Shown piece by piece: positions 46,895 to 59,400 of a stretch of DNA of 64,000 nt. The notes under the pieces were generated by a model. That model was not told the origin of the DNA and did no database searches. It worked only from the letters and a program-made list of their open reading frames with translations. A program made the translations under genes and the position numbers. Location of the stretch: NCBI GenBank assembly GCA_023213395.1, contig CM041465.1, positions 85,753,741 through 85,817,740 of the forward strand, given 5' to 3'. Each line of letters begins with the position of its first letter. Positions within the stretch are counted from its first letter, which is position 1. The stretch comes from Cycas panzhihuaensis. Its lineage: Eukaryota; Cycadophyta.

Positions 46895-49510
46895 TGGCTC
46901 CCCTTCCTTGGAAAATAGCCAACTCTGTTTGGCTTAGAATTGGAGATGGGGAAGTGTTGTTCTCCTTGTTTCCTACTAAACCACTTGGCCTTACTAGGCA
47001 ATTGCCACGCTACTCCAATCTGAAAGATTCATGTGTCTTATGTCTTGTTTTGGTAGATTTTCTCTCCAAGATACAATCTACCTTGAGAGGCTCCTCACTT
47101 TCCAAATACAAATCATCAGCCGAAGGTAAAGTGAACTGGTCCTGTTCCTCATCTAGCATGGAGGGCTCAAAGAGTTTTAAGTATTCAGCATTTACTACTG
47201 AATATATTTGCATATAAGGTGGAAGATCAAGTTGGAAAGCATTGCCACCTACTTTTCTCAAAATCTTGAATGGTCCATACCTTATAGGTTTGAGTTTCTT
47301 ACCTTCTCCTTTTAACCTCTCCTTGCTCAAGTATAACTATACTAAATCTCCTTCTTGGAAAGTACACTCTTGCCTATGCTTGTCATGTCTTTCATTGTAC
47401 TTTTGTTGAGTCCTTAGAAGTTGATCATGTACTTCTTTGTGGACTCTGGATCTTCTCAAGTATCTTAAAGCCTTGTCCTGCTCCTCCTTCTCTTTGGCGG
47501 ATCCTTCCTTAGCTTGCATGGAAAACTCCAAGTCAAATGGACTTTGAGGTAAGTATCCCAAACAAACTTCAAAAGGTGCTTTAGAGTGTGATGCATGCAT
47601 TGCTCTATTAAAAGCAAATTGTAGAAAAGCCAATGATTCATCCCAAGTCTTTGGATGCTTGGAATTGTATCCCCTCAATAGATGTACCAAAGTTCATTTC
47701 AATACTTGGTTTGTCCATGTTTGAGGATGGAAACTTGTACTCCTCTTCAATTTGGTATCCATCATCTCCCATAGTGACTTCCAAAATGATGAAAGGAATC
47801 GAGTGTCCCGATCTGAAATGATGGAAGAAGGCAAGCCAAAATTCTTCCATACATGCTCAAGAATAACTCAACTCCTGCACACTGTGATTGTCTTCTTACA
47901 AGGTATTAGACATATCATTTTACTAAACCTATCTACAACAACAAAAGATAATCATGTCCTTCCTAGTCATGGGAAGTCCCCTAAAAATCAATGGAGATAC
48001 TTTCCCAAGGCCTAGTGGGAATAGGTAGTGGTGTATACAATCCTAATTTTCTAGAAGAAGGCTTAGAAGTATTACACATTACACATCCTTTTACATATTT
48101 TTTACATCATTTTGCATTTTGGCCATACAACATATCTTCTCAAGTTTGCTAAAGTCTTCTCTATACCAAAGTGACCACTACTTTAGAAGTATGGGCTTCT
48201 CTAAGCCACTTGATCTTGTCTCCTTTTGATGGAACATAGAGCTTCTCCCTTTGAAAAGTAGACCATCCTTCCAAGCAAGTGGGAAGGTCTTCCTTTCGCT
48301 AGGTTCTCTAATTCTTCCTTCAAAGCTTCATCTTCATGGTACAAGTCTTTGTACTCTTCATGATGCATAGGTTCCACCTGCAAACTCATAAGAGAACTAC
48401 AAACAAAAGTAGAAGAAGAAGTGGAACAAGGTGGTCTAGATAACATATCGAATTTTGTTATTAGATCCCTTTTTATACTTAATTACAATATTGAATTGTT
48501 GTAAATAACTCATCCACTTCATGTGTCTTGCTTGTTGTAATTTACTTTGAGTTTGTAAAAATTGAAGAGGCTTATGATCGGTATGAACTACAACCTCTTT
48601 TCTGAGCAAGTATGACCTCCAATGCTTGCATGCTTGATGAAGTGCGGACATTTCTTGATCATATGTTGGGTAGTTCTTCACTTGAGGGGTGAAGACTTCC
48701 GAATGGTACGCAATAGCCTTCCCATCTTGAATAAGGACAGCTCCCATCGCATTTCCACTCGCATCAGCTTCGACTTCAAAAGGCCTTTGCAAATTTGGCA
48801 TTGCCAAAACCGATTGCTTCACAAATTTTCTACTCTAAAGAAGAAAGGCTTCTTCCTCCTTGGAACCCCAAGTAAACTTTCTACTAGATTTTGTCAATCC
48901 ATGTAGAGGTGCTGCAACCTGTGAGAAATAAAGAATGAACTTTCTCAAGTATTGACAAGCTCATAAAAAACTTCTCGCCTCTGTGATGTTTGTTGGCCTA
49001 GGCCATTTGAGGATGGCTTGAGTCTTGAGTGGATCAATGCTCAACTTTCCTCCTCCAACCACAAAGCCTAAGAAGATCAAGTTCTCCTTGCCAAATTCAC
49101 ACTTCTTCACATTAAGCTTCAAATGATGCTTAGCCATAGTCTTTAAAACTTCTTCTATGTGTCGCAAATGTTCCTCCCATGTGTTCTTTGAAAATCAAAA
49201 TGTCATCAAGATAGACAACAACAAAATTATCCAAGTAAGGCCTTAATATTTCATTCATTAGCCTCATGAATGTTGCAGGAGCATTACACAATCCGAAAGG
49301 CATAACCATCCATTCAAAGAGTCCTTGCTTTGTTTTGAAGGTCGTCTTCCATGTGTCCTCCTCCTTGACCCTAACTTAGTGATAACCACTTTTTAAATCC
49401 AATTTAGTGAAATAACAAGCATGCTGAATTTGATCAAGCAAATCATCTATACGAGGCAAAGGGTAGCGATTTTTAATTGTAATTTTATTCAAAGCACAAA
49501 AATTCCATGA
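46895..49510 (-). pseudogene. RT, RNase H, integrase and chromodomain-like tail of fragment F
   Basis: RT starts at [20 protein letters not shown], lacking VDYR and everything before. It has [29 protein letters not shown] and catalytic [10 protein letters not shown] near 49220. RNase H (48436-48822) has FEVEADASGNAMG, YDQEMSALHQA and VVVHTDHKPLQFL. Integrase has GCVMC, SISIDF and SDRDTRF; the region of the catalytic Glu reads NQVLK, so Glu appears changed to Gln. The C-terminal part (47010-47690) has FNRAMHASHSKAPFEVCLGY, RYGPFKILRKVGGNAFQLDL and a chromodomain-like end (VDCILERKSTKTRH, FRLEWRG). Several stops and shifts. Confidence 0.86.
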
Positions 49511-51250
49511 TGAAAATCTCTGCTCGTGGGATAGAGAGGGTGGCTCGCATTGTTGTGACGACCTAAGGGGCTTCTTAAGACCCACTTGGATCCAATGGCC
49601 TCAAGAGCCAAGCACTTAGCTATGCAAGAGTTGCATGTTGTTGCCCCCATCTTGAGGACTTCAACATGCACCTCGAGACGAAAGGCATTGATAAAAGGAT
49701 CTCTCTTTAACTCTTTGAGCAAGGTTGCCTTCATGGAGTGGAGAAGATCATGGAAGCGCCTTACAAAGTCATGATTGATTTCATCGTGACCTTCCTTGAG
49801 GGACAAGAGAGTCTTCATTCTACTCTCGAAGGGATGAGCTACGTCAAAATAATTGACGAATTTATCAATGAATTATTGGAATGAGTGGATGAAGTGTGAC
49901 GAGAGGCAATAGAACCACTTGAGGGCATTGCCTTAGAGAGAGTATGGAAAAAGTTTTATTAGAATGTGACCATATACCCAATAGTCGATACATGCCATAG
50001 AAAAACTTCTAACATGCTTCGTTAGGTCTTGAGAGGAGGTCCCATCAAATTTTCATACCTCGGGAGGGTGAGGTAGTAAGTTGGTTCTTAGCGCCTCAAT
50101 GGAGAAAGGAGTTGACCTATAGTCCACGAAGGGATAGGCCCTTGATTGGACCATAGGGTCAACGAAGGATGAAGGCAGAGATGGGCAAGGATGCCCAAAT
50201 CCTCCTTGGGAAACTTGGCTAGAAGGGGGATACGAACTTTCTCCTACTTGGTAGGAGGGAACTAATCTCGAATGTGAAGGGATTAAAAAAAAATGGATGG
50301 ATAAGAAGGGCCCATCCCCCCTTGAGGGTATATCCCTTGTTGAAAGTGGGCTTGAGAGAGGGTGCCTTGAGAAGGGACTTGCCCTCCTTTCGAAGGCACC
50401 ACATAAGGAGAAACATGGGAAGAAGGGATAGAAGGCAGTGGAACTAGATTTTGCCCATATGGGCCACCTGTAGGTGGCGCAACGCTATATGGATGCAAGA
50501 GATCCACCCCATAAATAGGAAGAGGACTTCTCTTACCATGTCCCCATGGTTGGGAAGTATATCCTAGGGGTACGTAAAGTGAGGAATCCCTAGGTGGAGT
50601 TAGGGAGTGCGTGGGGATTTATCCTATGCAGCTAAAAGTAGGGGGATATATAGGTCCCCTGGATCTAATAGGAGGTAGATGGACTATGGTCAGTTGGGAC
50701 ATAGTCACTTGGCTAGATGGAGGCATACTTAACCCAAGTTGGGCCATGAATATGCCTCGGGTGGATCCTAAAGAATGCAGGCCACAAGAAGAAGAAGACA
50801 CAATGAGGGATACCCCTATTGTGGGTAGGGGAATCGAATGGGATGAATGCAAAGGTGTAGACATGGAGGAGGGGAGTACTATGCTTCGTAAGATGCTATC
50901 CAACCATTTAGGATATGATTGGAGGCTAGCCGCTTGGAAGCACTGGTTAAGCATTTCCACCACATCAGTGGGAGGGGTATTCACATGCTTATATGAGGTT
51001 GAAGGATCCTCATATGAAGCAGACCCCACGGGGTAGTCCTCATGAGGATCACAACCAGGTTGGTGATACTCCAAGGGATAAGATGCTTCCACTTCATAAG
51101 TGGAAAGGTGATGGACCTAGTGGTGCTCTTGGTCACCAGGGTAAAAGATAGGGTCCTCACCCTCTTGGGTGGGCCCCTAGTAAGAAGTAGATGGTTGGTG
51201 GGATTTGGAACCATAAGTTGGTATATTTAATCCAAAGGAAATCCCTCCAT
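49511..51250 (-). pseudogene. Gag of element G
   Basis: ATG at 51248-51250 gives MEGFPLD then a stop, matching MEGYPSDW of element H. Further on are PYSVAPPTGGPYGQN (near 50480) and SFSMACIDYWVYGHILIKLF. Then come a capsid-type domain (ALKWFYCLSS, FVNYFDVAHPFESRM) and LSLKEGHDEINHDFVRRFHD (49489-49818 frame). The sequence ends at the junction with F near CLALEAI. The zinc-knuckle part known from H is lost. Less CpG-rich and more stop-ridden than H. Confidence 0.75.
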
Positions 51251-51482
51251 GGTTGATTCAAAATCTGATAATGGAAGAGGATGATAAAGAGAGTCTTCCA
51301 ACAAAGGAGGGAGGCCTTGTAAATGACGTGAGAATCATCACATATAAGTCTCTTCTAAGGGTTAGAAGAAAAAGAGATGATCAAATGACAAGCATTGGGG
51401 GCTGCCCAATGAATCGAGAAGGGATACCGAAAGAGAAGTAGCACCAACAGAAAAGGGAATAAGATAGATCCCCTATTGATGA

Positions 51483-51502
51483 GTCCCCAGTATGGTTGCT
51501 AA
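51483..51502 (-). promoter_or_regulatory. Probable primer-binding site of element G
   Basis: The minus strand reads TTAGCAACCATACTGGGGAC directly after the LTR end ATTCCA. It corresponds base for base, with changes, to TGGCGACCATCTTG after the LTR of H. It is of the TGGCGAC...TGGGGA type seen in Tat elements. Confidence 0.6.
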
Positions 51503-54240
51503 TGGAATCGCACCTCTAGGAATCACCAGATTCGAAGAGATCGAGTCAATATAATTAATAACTTTATGGCTAAAGGATCTATAAGGGTAAGGGAAATGAT
51601 CACCCACAAAGGGTGTATGTGCATCGGAACACAGGTTTGAAGACTTGCAAATGGCACAAAAACTCCTTTCTAGGGTAAACACCTCCTCAATTCAAGGTTG
51701 GGCAAGAGAGGGACTTCCTTAGTTTGTCGAGTAACCTTAAAAGGGGACCTTCCCATCCTAGATGGCCAAGGAAGAAGGATAAGATGGGGCGCACCCCTTC
51801 CCATGAAGAGGTAATGGGTAGGACAAGTCCTAACTAAAAGGAGAGAAGAGTCACACACGAGCGGTGGGTGACTAGCAACGAAGGTGATGGGGAGGAAGTT
51901 GGGTCAAACAACCAACCTCTAGTTTGGAGGCAAGGCGAAGTGAGACCTTACCCAAAGGAGAGGAAAACCTTGGGGGAATGCTCCAAGGTGCCTACACCTA
52001 AAATAAGTGGCTAGATGCAAGGAACAGGGTAATGTGTTATTGTTTCCTTGCTTTGGTTTTATAGTAAAGAGATGTAAGGGTGTGAGTTGTTGCTATTTAT
52101 GTTTCACATTTTAGTAAAAGAAAGTAAATAAAATAATAACTTTCTCTCTCTCTCTCTCTCTCTTTTCCTAAGTATGAACCTCCCTCTCTTTATCTTTTGT
52201 AAGCATAAAAAAGAAAAAGGGCAAGCATGCAACAAAGGGAAAAAGTGAGAGCTCTAATGTAGTTTAACCCAATAGCATGAAAAGGAAGGTAGGGTGCACA
52301 TAGAAAGATTTGTAACCTATCTCACCTGAACCCTAGCAGAAGAGGGCGTTTGAGTGAAAGGGAAGGAAAGTAAAGGCATAACTAGTAGGAAGCGACACCT
52401 ATTTATGCAAGCAATTATCTTTCCTTTATGCAGCTAAGCAAGACAAACAATAAGCAATGCAATACAAACTGACCCTTTCCTTTAACTTTTCTTTTGCTTC
52501 TTGGAAGTAAAAGAGGGGGGGAAGAAGGTGAAGAGTGAAAGGATAAGATGGAAGTAGTATACCCAAAAATTGGACAGTCAATGTAGAGGCCTCCTTACTT
52601 CCTTCACGATCTATGCTTATCTATTTGATGCACCTCATCGCGAGTGGTATGGCAAAAAAGGGGCACCAAGGGGCTTCCTTACCTTCCCCGATATTCAGAT
52701 GTAAAAGTACTAAAAGAAAAAAGAAAGGAGGGCTTATATTGGAACTTCAAAGCATAACAATAACAATAAGAAAAGGTAGGTATACCTATAATAGAGGTCT
52801 TTGTTCACTCTAAAGTGGATGGAACCTACACAACACAAGTTTTTCCCTTTCCCAAGGGCCATTAATTGCATGTGGGAGCAATTGTGTACAAGTATATATG
52901 TTTTTACTTAAAAGAAAAAGAGCAAAGGAAGATAGTCTTATCGAATATCCTTTGAGCAAACATATATGTAGTGATAGTCTTATTTTACCATGCGCATATA
53001 ATAATCCAATGGTGTAGTGAAAGGGGGGTAGAAGAGATAAAGATGGGTAGCCTCAGAATAGCTGACCCTCCACAATGAAACGTCTCTGTTTCTCTAAGTA
53101 CTCAAGTGGATGACCAATGAGAGCCTAAGTCATCTAATGGTAAAAAAAGAATAGTAAGATTTGCATATGGACATAAGTATTACAAAAAGGTTGCAAAAGT
53201 TGCAAAAGCTACAAAAGTTGCAAAATATAACTTTTGTAGGATTTTACAAAGATAAGCGTAAAGCTAAGGAACACAAAAGGGGTGCTAATAACTAGGCTTT
53301 ATGGGTTTTTTGGTGGCTAGTTTCAAGCGTAGCAAGGGGCTGCTAACACAGTAACTCACAGAGTTCCCTACTCCTAAAAGTTTTTAGGTGAACAAGAGAG
53401 GTATGGGGAAGGAAAAAGAGATGGAGAGTAGGGGGATGCCCTTGAGGAGAAGGTGTAGGGGTGTGAAACCATGCCTTGAGCTCCTTTATCTCTCCACTTG
53501 TCATTTTTCCTTTCACCTCCTTAGATGGACCCAATGAAAGCTTTAAGGAGAAGAGATATGAGCCAACGGAAGGGAGGGTTTGCCTCCTAAGATAGAAGAA
53601 TGATGAGGGGACTTCACACATAAATAGGAAAAATAAGTAAAGAGAATGTCTATGCTATAAAAGAAAGAGCATATGCAGGCCTGTAGGTACATGTTAAGGC
53701 ACATATTTGAGGTAGATCTATCATGAAAACTGGAGGGAGAGGAGGCCCCCTTTGGAAAACTACTGAAATATCCCTACAATGGTACAAAGGAGGAGTATAT
53801 CCTATAACAAATTAGTGTTTCAGCCTTGGAGAGACACTTGTGATAGAGATCTATCTTAGGAGGTGCTATTGTAGACCTGCAACTCACTTTTCTATCATGG
53901 AGGAGATGATAACAGGAGTAGGGGGCAGGTACAACAACTTAGGAGCTTGCTTCATAACTTTTTCTTAAGAAGAGAAGGAAGAAGAGAGGCAAATGAGGGA
54001 AATTTTGGGTTTTTTAACCCAATCCCAGCTCAACAGGCGATTAGGGTTCACCCTGGGCAGGAAACAACCCAGTTCCACATGGTAATTTCACATTTAATGC
54101 AAAATTAGTTGTGGCCAGATAAGAAAAAGAATTTTGAATAGTCACACTGCGGTAAACTTCACGGTACCATGAAGTTTACAAGAAGATCTACAATTCTGAT
54201 GGTGCACTGAAAACTAAGGTAAAACAAAGTGGGGGGAGCC
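51503..54240 (-). repeat. 5' LTR of element G
   Basis: Direct repeat of 37544-40262. It lacks the last two bases of the LTR at the outer end, where element H begins with TGTTTC. It includes a (CT)n run at about 52143-52162 that is shorter in the other copy. Open frames inside it are incidental. Confidence 0.88.
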
Positions 54241-56755
54241 TGTTTCCCAGCTAGTGGGAATGGACTCGGGACGCATCGACACAGGTTTGTTCAGGTATAT
54301 GTTTTCACTTTTCTTACTTATGATTGCTAAGGTAATTTGGAGTAATTTGACTGACATATGCCTGCCTACATGCATTTGTTTGATTGCCTGTTCATAATGC
54401 ATGTGCCTAACGGCACCCTTTAGCCTATGACTCACGGTGGGGCATCCATAAGCGGATCGACACCGTATGGCGTCTGACCACTCACGATGTCTCCATGGTC
54501 TCTCAGGACGCTCCTGCCAGCTCGTTTGTCCTTATTGCCACGTGCCACTTATGTTGCAAACCCTTCCTAAGCCTGGTTTAACCCTTAGTTGGGGCTCTTT
54601 GCATCGTTTGGTGCCTTGCTTGCACGGCCTTCCCGATTGATTTAATTCATGTTCACCCTTGCTCTTACCTTAAAAAGTGATTTTTATGACTTTTAGGTTG
54701 CATTTTTATCTTTTTCAAATTTCGGTGTCTGTTGCAAACTTAAGCGGTACCACAAAGTTCTTGCGGTACCCGGTGCGTCTGCGATAAAGCGATGCCGCCA
54801 GTTCTTGTGACTGACAATTAAAAAAAAAAAGAAACCACGCGACAGTGGTCGCGTTTTTCGTGAGCTGGCGTGGCTCCGTGCGATTGGGCGCCCAAGGCCC
54901 CAACGTTCACTTGCTATGCCCAAGGCATAAAACCTCTTTTTTCATTCATTTGCCTCATTCTTGAGTTCACTTTTCTAGACTTCCAAGCAAAAACTCTCTA
55001 CCAAAAGACAAAGGAAAACACAGAAACTAAGGATTTTCATGCACAGCAGTTGAGCAGAAGTGAAGTGGACTACTACCAGCTAGAGTTGCAGGGCCATTGC
55101 TGCCCCCTACGTCTCTCCATCACAAGCTTCACCTTCTCTTACGAATACTCAAAGATCTAAAGCATTTCTTCACAAGAAAGACTACTCCAAAGGACAACTT
55201 CTAGCTCCCATCTTGCACGGAGCTTCCTCCTTCCATCTTCTTGCAAAGGACACCAAAAAACCAGCCTTAGACATTGCTTGTGCTGCTGCTCCAAGTAGCC
55301 AAGGTGCATGCAAGCATGCTCTCCTTCATTCAAGGTATTTCTTGTCTCTTGTTGGTGCATCTTTCCTTGCTTTTTGTTGTTCTATTTGCAATTTCCTTCC
55401 TCTATTTTGCATATACTTGCTTTGGGATCTTCTTTTGTCATTGGATGCAAGTAATCTTGGCTAGTGGTGACTTAATATAGCGCTGCCCTTAGATTGGTTA
55501 CATTTCTTTGCATTTCCTTGAGGCTCGTCCTTCCCTTTCTAGCTTTCTCTTTCACCATTTTCTAAGCTAGTCGGTATAAAGGGTTTCACGAGGATTAGAG
55601 GGAGATAGGCGGGGTTAGTCCCCATTGCCATCCTTCTCCCCAAGGGTTAGTCCCTTGTCCTCTCTCTCCCTTTATCACCCGCTCTTTCTTAGGAAGCGGG
55701 GTTAGGGAAGCCTAAGAGGTCGGTTTGAGTTCTTTTCCTTTGGTGTAGGCAACTTTGTTATTACTGTCTCACCTCGTTGCATGCTAGCATTACCTTCCGG
55801 ACCAGTGGAGACCACTCGTGGGTGAGTTAGCCATCCCGATGCTACACTCAGTCCCATATAGTACATTTTGTGGTGCTTGACAGTTTGTATGCTTACCGCG
55901 TAGTGTTGTTTCATTTTTGGTTACGTGTTGGTGCGTAACTTGGTTTCTTTAGTTTAGTTGATTTCATTTCAGTACATACACATATATCTTGTTGTGCTTC
56001 GTAGCCTCTCCCCCGAGAGGAAGGCATTCTCTCTGTTTGTTTGCAGGATCACGTCAGAGGGAGTGGTGCACGAGATCAACCCGTTGCCAGTCGGCTCTCG
56101 CACGGTATCTCTTCTCCCTTTTCGTTTCGAGCTTTGCTTTTCGTCCTTTCGTTTTATTCAGTCTTTGCATGCCTTAGGGGAGGTAAGTAAACCCCCTTCG
56201 TCGCCTCCAATAGGCGTTGCATGCGTGGAGGAGAGAGGAAAGGGCGCCTTAGAGGAGAGGATCCGCACTTCATCCTCAACCGGATCCAGGTATTCCTCGC
56301 GTTTCCTTTGTTTTTTTCCTTTTTATCGTTCTTGCCTTTTATACATGCTTAATAGGTAAAGAAGGGAATATAAAGAAAAAGGAAATAGTCTTTTATTTCG
56401 TTTACTTTTACATCAGTTTCTTTTACATTACATTACGTGAGAGAAGACCCATTTACGTTGTATTTCCCAACCCATGCCTTACTTCACGCTTGGTTGCGTT
56501 GAGTTTGTTTCCCTCTCGTTACCTTCTCATTACCTTGAGAAGCATAGCCTTGAGGTTTCCTTTTCCTTCACGGCCATCAGAAGGGTAGGAAGGCCTCGTC
56601 TTGCACGGCTACTGAAGCAACCGGGCACCTTGCGATCCGTGCAGCGCTCCGGCGCCGCAGACGACCGCGGTGAGATCCTCATTGTCTAGCCCGATGTGTT
56701 GTGTTTTGTATTTCTTTGCTAGGCGTAGGATCGCATTCCGCGGAGAGGCGTTTCA
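54241..56755 (+). repeat. LTR of element H, first copy
   Basis: Starts TGTTTCCC and ends GCGTTTCA, followed by the primer site. A TATA-like ATAAAA is at 54927-54932. The repeat at 61478-63947 matches throughout but with many small indels and CG-to-CA changes. About 2.5 kb. Frames inside it (for example near 55213 and 55958) also occur in the second copy with shifts and are not supported as genes. Confidence 0.88.
54927..54932 (+). promoter_or_regulatory. Candidate TATA element of the H LTR
   Basis: ATAAAA within CCAAGGCATAAAACCTC, conserved at 62168-62173 in the second LTR. Its place about 690 bp into the LTR would be the U3/R boundary. No other TATA-like site is as well conserved, but expression is untested. 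Confidence 0.4.
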
Positions 56756-57027
56756 GGCGACCATCTTGGGGGCGCCCGGTAAGGGAGCTAGATCCGCTTC
56801 CCCTTCGTGTTGGTGCTCTTGCCTTTAGGTAGGCTCGCATTCTGTGTTTTGAGTTGGGCAACCCCCAACGGGTTTGCAGTGCTTTCCTTTCTTTTCCTTT
56901 TCGCTTTTTCTAACAACGCTCGCGGAGGCGTTGCATGCGACGTCTGTCGCCCGGCTTGCGGGGTTTGCCGCCGTTGTTAGAAGACCAATCGTCGCGTTTC
57001 ATTCCATCGTCGAGCCCCGTTTCGGCA
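56756..57027 (+). promoter_or_regulatory. Primer site and leader of element H
   Basis: GGCGACCATCTTGGGGGCGC follows the LTR. The first T of TGGCGAC is missing here but present in the second copy. The leader shares GTTGGTGCT and GGGCAnCCCCCAA blocks with the leader of G, so the two elements are related beyond Gag. Confidence 0.6.
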
Positions 57028-59400
57028 ATGGAAGGTTACCCGTCCGATTGGGCCTACCATGCCATGACTTCGGGAACTCAAGAGTTCCCTTCGTCTGATC
57101 CGGAATCCACCGTGAGGGTGAGGATTCCATCTATTACCACGATGACCATTTCCACCGAAGACTTTGAGCCTTGGCTCATGCGGCGGAAGATCCGGCTACT
57201 CGTGAGACCGCCACCCCAGCGGCGAGCCTTACGAGGCGCCTGAGTCCCCTACTTCGAAGTCCCTTCGACCTCGTATGGTATGAGGATACCCCTCCGGCCA
57301 GCGGTCGAGGAGCTTAGCGGTACTTTTCGGCGCCAACCGCCTCCCGATGGTTAGCGGAGATGCTACGCAGCGTGGCGTCTTCCTCATCCATGCCACGTCA
57401 TCTGACGATTGATACGTCATGGCGCACACCGTCCTATGCCGTGTCTACCTTGGCTCTAAGGCGAGTGTTGCGCTGCCCTAGCGTGGTCCCACTTCCTCGG
57501 GACATGGCGGCGCATCCTTCCCTCAACTCGGGGTTAGTATGCCTTGCTCAAACCAAGCGCCGCGTGCCACTTGCCGCCGAGCGTGCGCCGCGCGTTCCCT
57601 AGTAGCCTCGAGGCCCTACTAGCGCCCGCCGCCGCCACTAGCCATGTAGGACCCACTCCTACATCGTCCGTAACCCGGTTGGTGGTCCTTCTCTTACGTG
57701 CCCCGGGCTACGCGTCACAACCTTGGGCGGGGAGGGAAACCATCTCACATACATGGGTGGACCCGTTGCACCCATATGGGGTCGCGCCACCTACGGGTGG
57801 CCCATATGGGAAAAACGGTCCCTCATCCTCTGTTCCGGCGTCCGGTAGCGACTCCTGGCTGCTGCGTCGGCCTGAGGAAGCGCCTCCTTTCCGAACATCT
57901 ACCCGGACCCCCTTCCCACAAGGGTGTTTCCTCAAGGAGGATGGGACCGAACACCCCCATCCATTCCTTTGGGTTATCAATCCCTTAGCCCGAGTAAGGA
58001 CCGTCCTTTCGTGGACTATAGGTCGACGCCCTTGTCTGTTGAGGCGTTGAGGACTAACTTGCGCCTCACCCTCTGAAGTCCCCAAATTTGGCGGGACTTC
58101 GTCGCGAACAACCGAACATGTCGCGACTTTTCCATGGCGTGCATCGACTATTGGGCCTACGACCATATCTTGATGAAGCTCTTCCGCGGTCCTTGCGGGC
58201 GGCGCCCTCAAGTGGTTCTCCGCCTTCACCGCCCATTCGATTTCCTCATTCCGGCTAGTGGACGAGTTCGTCAACTACTTTGGCGTAGCAGTCCATTCGA
58301 AAGTGGAATGAAGGCGCTCTGTCGCTCAAACAAGGTCACGATGAGATGAATCGTGACTTTGTGCGACGTTTTCACGATCTTCTTCACTCCACCAAGGCCA
58401 CATTGCACGAGGAGTTGAAGAGGATCTTTGTCAATACGCCGTCACGAAGTGCGTGGAAAATCCTCAAGATGGGGCGACCACGTGTGACTCGCCATCTTGA
58501 GGTGTTTAGCTTTGGAGGCCATTGAGATCCGGTGGACTCAAGAAACCTCCCAAGCCCTCACAACGTCGTGGCGCCTCCCCGGCGATGGAGACCACACCTT
58601 GGCGGCCGCTAGGACCACCTCTCACCCGACTGAGAGGACCCTAGATCCCCTTACTTCTGCCATTCGCTCATTCGAGCGCACGATGAAGGAGTTAAAACTC
58701 CAACCTCCTTCATCGCCTACCTCCCATAGACACATTCGTGAGACTTCTTGTGCGAAGCCCCCCAAAGGGGGTAACACCCAGTCTTCTCAAGCAAGGAGGA
58801 CCGATCCTCCCCTCGAGAAGAGTTGGTGTTCCATCCACGGGGAGTGTTTCCATGACGATGCGCGTTGCCGGGCACAACACCCACGCGACTCGTCCCCCAG
58901 GCGGACATCGAGACCTAATCTCGATCAGCCCATTTATAGAGACCCGTTCCCCAAACATGGGGAACGTGGTCGCGATGTTCAGCAAAGATACAGTCAGAAT
59001 CGGGATAGATCTCCCGATCCTCGCCCTTCGCATGGTAGAGGGAAGGGTGTGCGAAGGTCACCTTCCCCTTCGCGCTCCCACGGCCGCGTGCTCCATCACC
59101 TTGGCGGTCCGCTATAAGGGAAAGAAGGTTGTCAATTGCTTGAGACCACTCGGGTTATATGCCTTAACTTGGGTCCCAAGGCGCTAAAGAGGCGGTGGTG
59201 CCTCTTCATCCACATCTTACCTTGATCCTCTTAGGAGCCGTTCCTCGGGAGGTTCTGCGCTTCCCAAGACTATTCCGTCGCCCGGTCGATTCAACTTTAG
59301 AGAGCCCTTACCCAACCCACGGGGAAGGGTAAGCCCTTTTCTATCGTTGACGAGCTCTATACCGTCGCGGGAATGTCCTTGATGGACGTCTTGAGAAGGC
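57028..59400 (+). pseudogene. Gag of element H
   Basis: ATG at 57028 gives MEGYPSDWAYHAMTSGTQEF. Later are HPYGVAPPTGGPYGKN (57770), SMACIDYWAYDHILMKLF (58134 frame), a capsid-type domain (GGALKWFSAFTAHS, VDEFVNYFGVAVHS) and LSLKQGHDEMNRDFVRRFHD in a third frame. From 58497 a 206-residue frame has CLALEAIEIRW, a Pro/Ser/Arg-rich part and a knuckle WCSIHGECFHDDARCRAQ with C-x2-H-x4-H-x4-C spacing. At least four one- or two-base shifts break the gene. The 3' limit is not well defined. Confidence 0.78.

Larger units (their letters stand above)
45951..49510 (-). mobile_element. 5'-truncated Ty3/gypsy fragment F inside G
   Basis: Minus-strand fragment with RT (lacking its first part), RNase H, integrase, a chromodomain-like tail, a polypurine tract and one LTR. 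Its 5' LTR, Gag, protease and RT N-terminus are missing. At about 49510 it joins directly to Gag of G, and at about 45950 to the integrase of G. The G sequence that should lie between is absent, so this is a deletion or recombination product and not a clean insertion. Confidence 0.8.
37544..54240 (-). mobile_element. Ty3/gypsy (Tat-like) retrotransposon G, rearranged
   Basis: Bounded by direct repeats of about 2.7 kb. On the minus strand it has a primer site and Gag next to the right LTR, an integrase C-terminus at 45681-45905 and an RNase H-like domain near 41300-41760. An antisense plant mobile domain ORF lies between these two. Its protease, RT and most of the integrase are missing and replaced by fragment F. 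The long LTRs, the extra RNase H and the antisense ORF are the features reported for the Tat lineage; the lineage call rests on these, not on an RT comparison. Confidence 0.78.

Noticed and set aside
46895-49510. Possible endogenous pararetrovirus
   Set aside because: The YLDD RT and RNase H are followed by an integrase and a chromodomain-like tail with an LTR, which marks a Ty3/gypsy element.
57708-58274. 188-codon minus-strand open frame
   Set aside because: It lies antisense to the Gag of H in CpG-rich DNA, where long chance frames are expected, and shows no domain. The plus-strand reading has a homologue in G.
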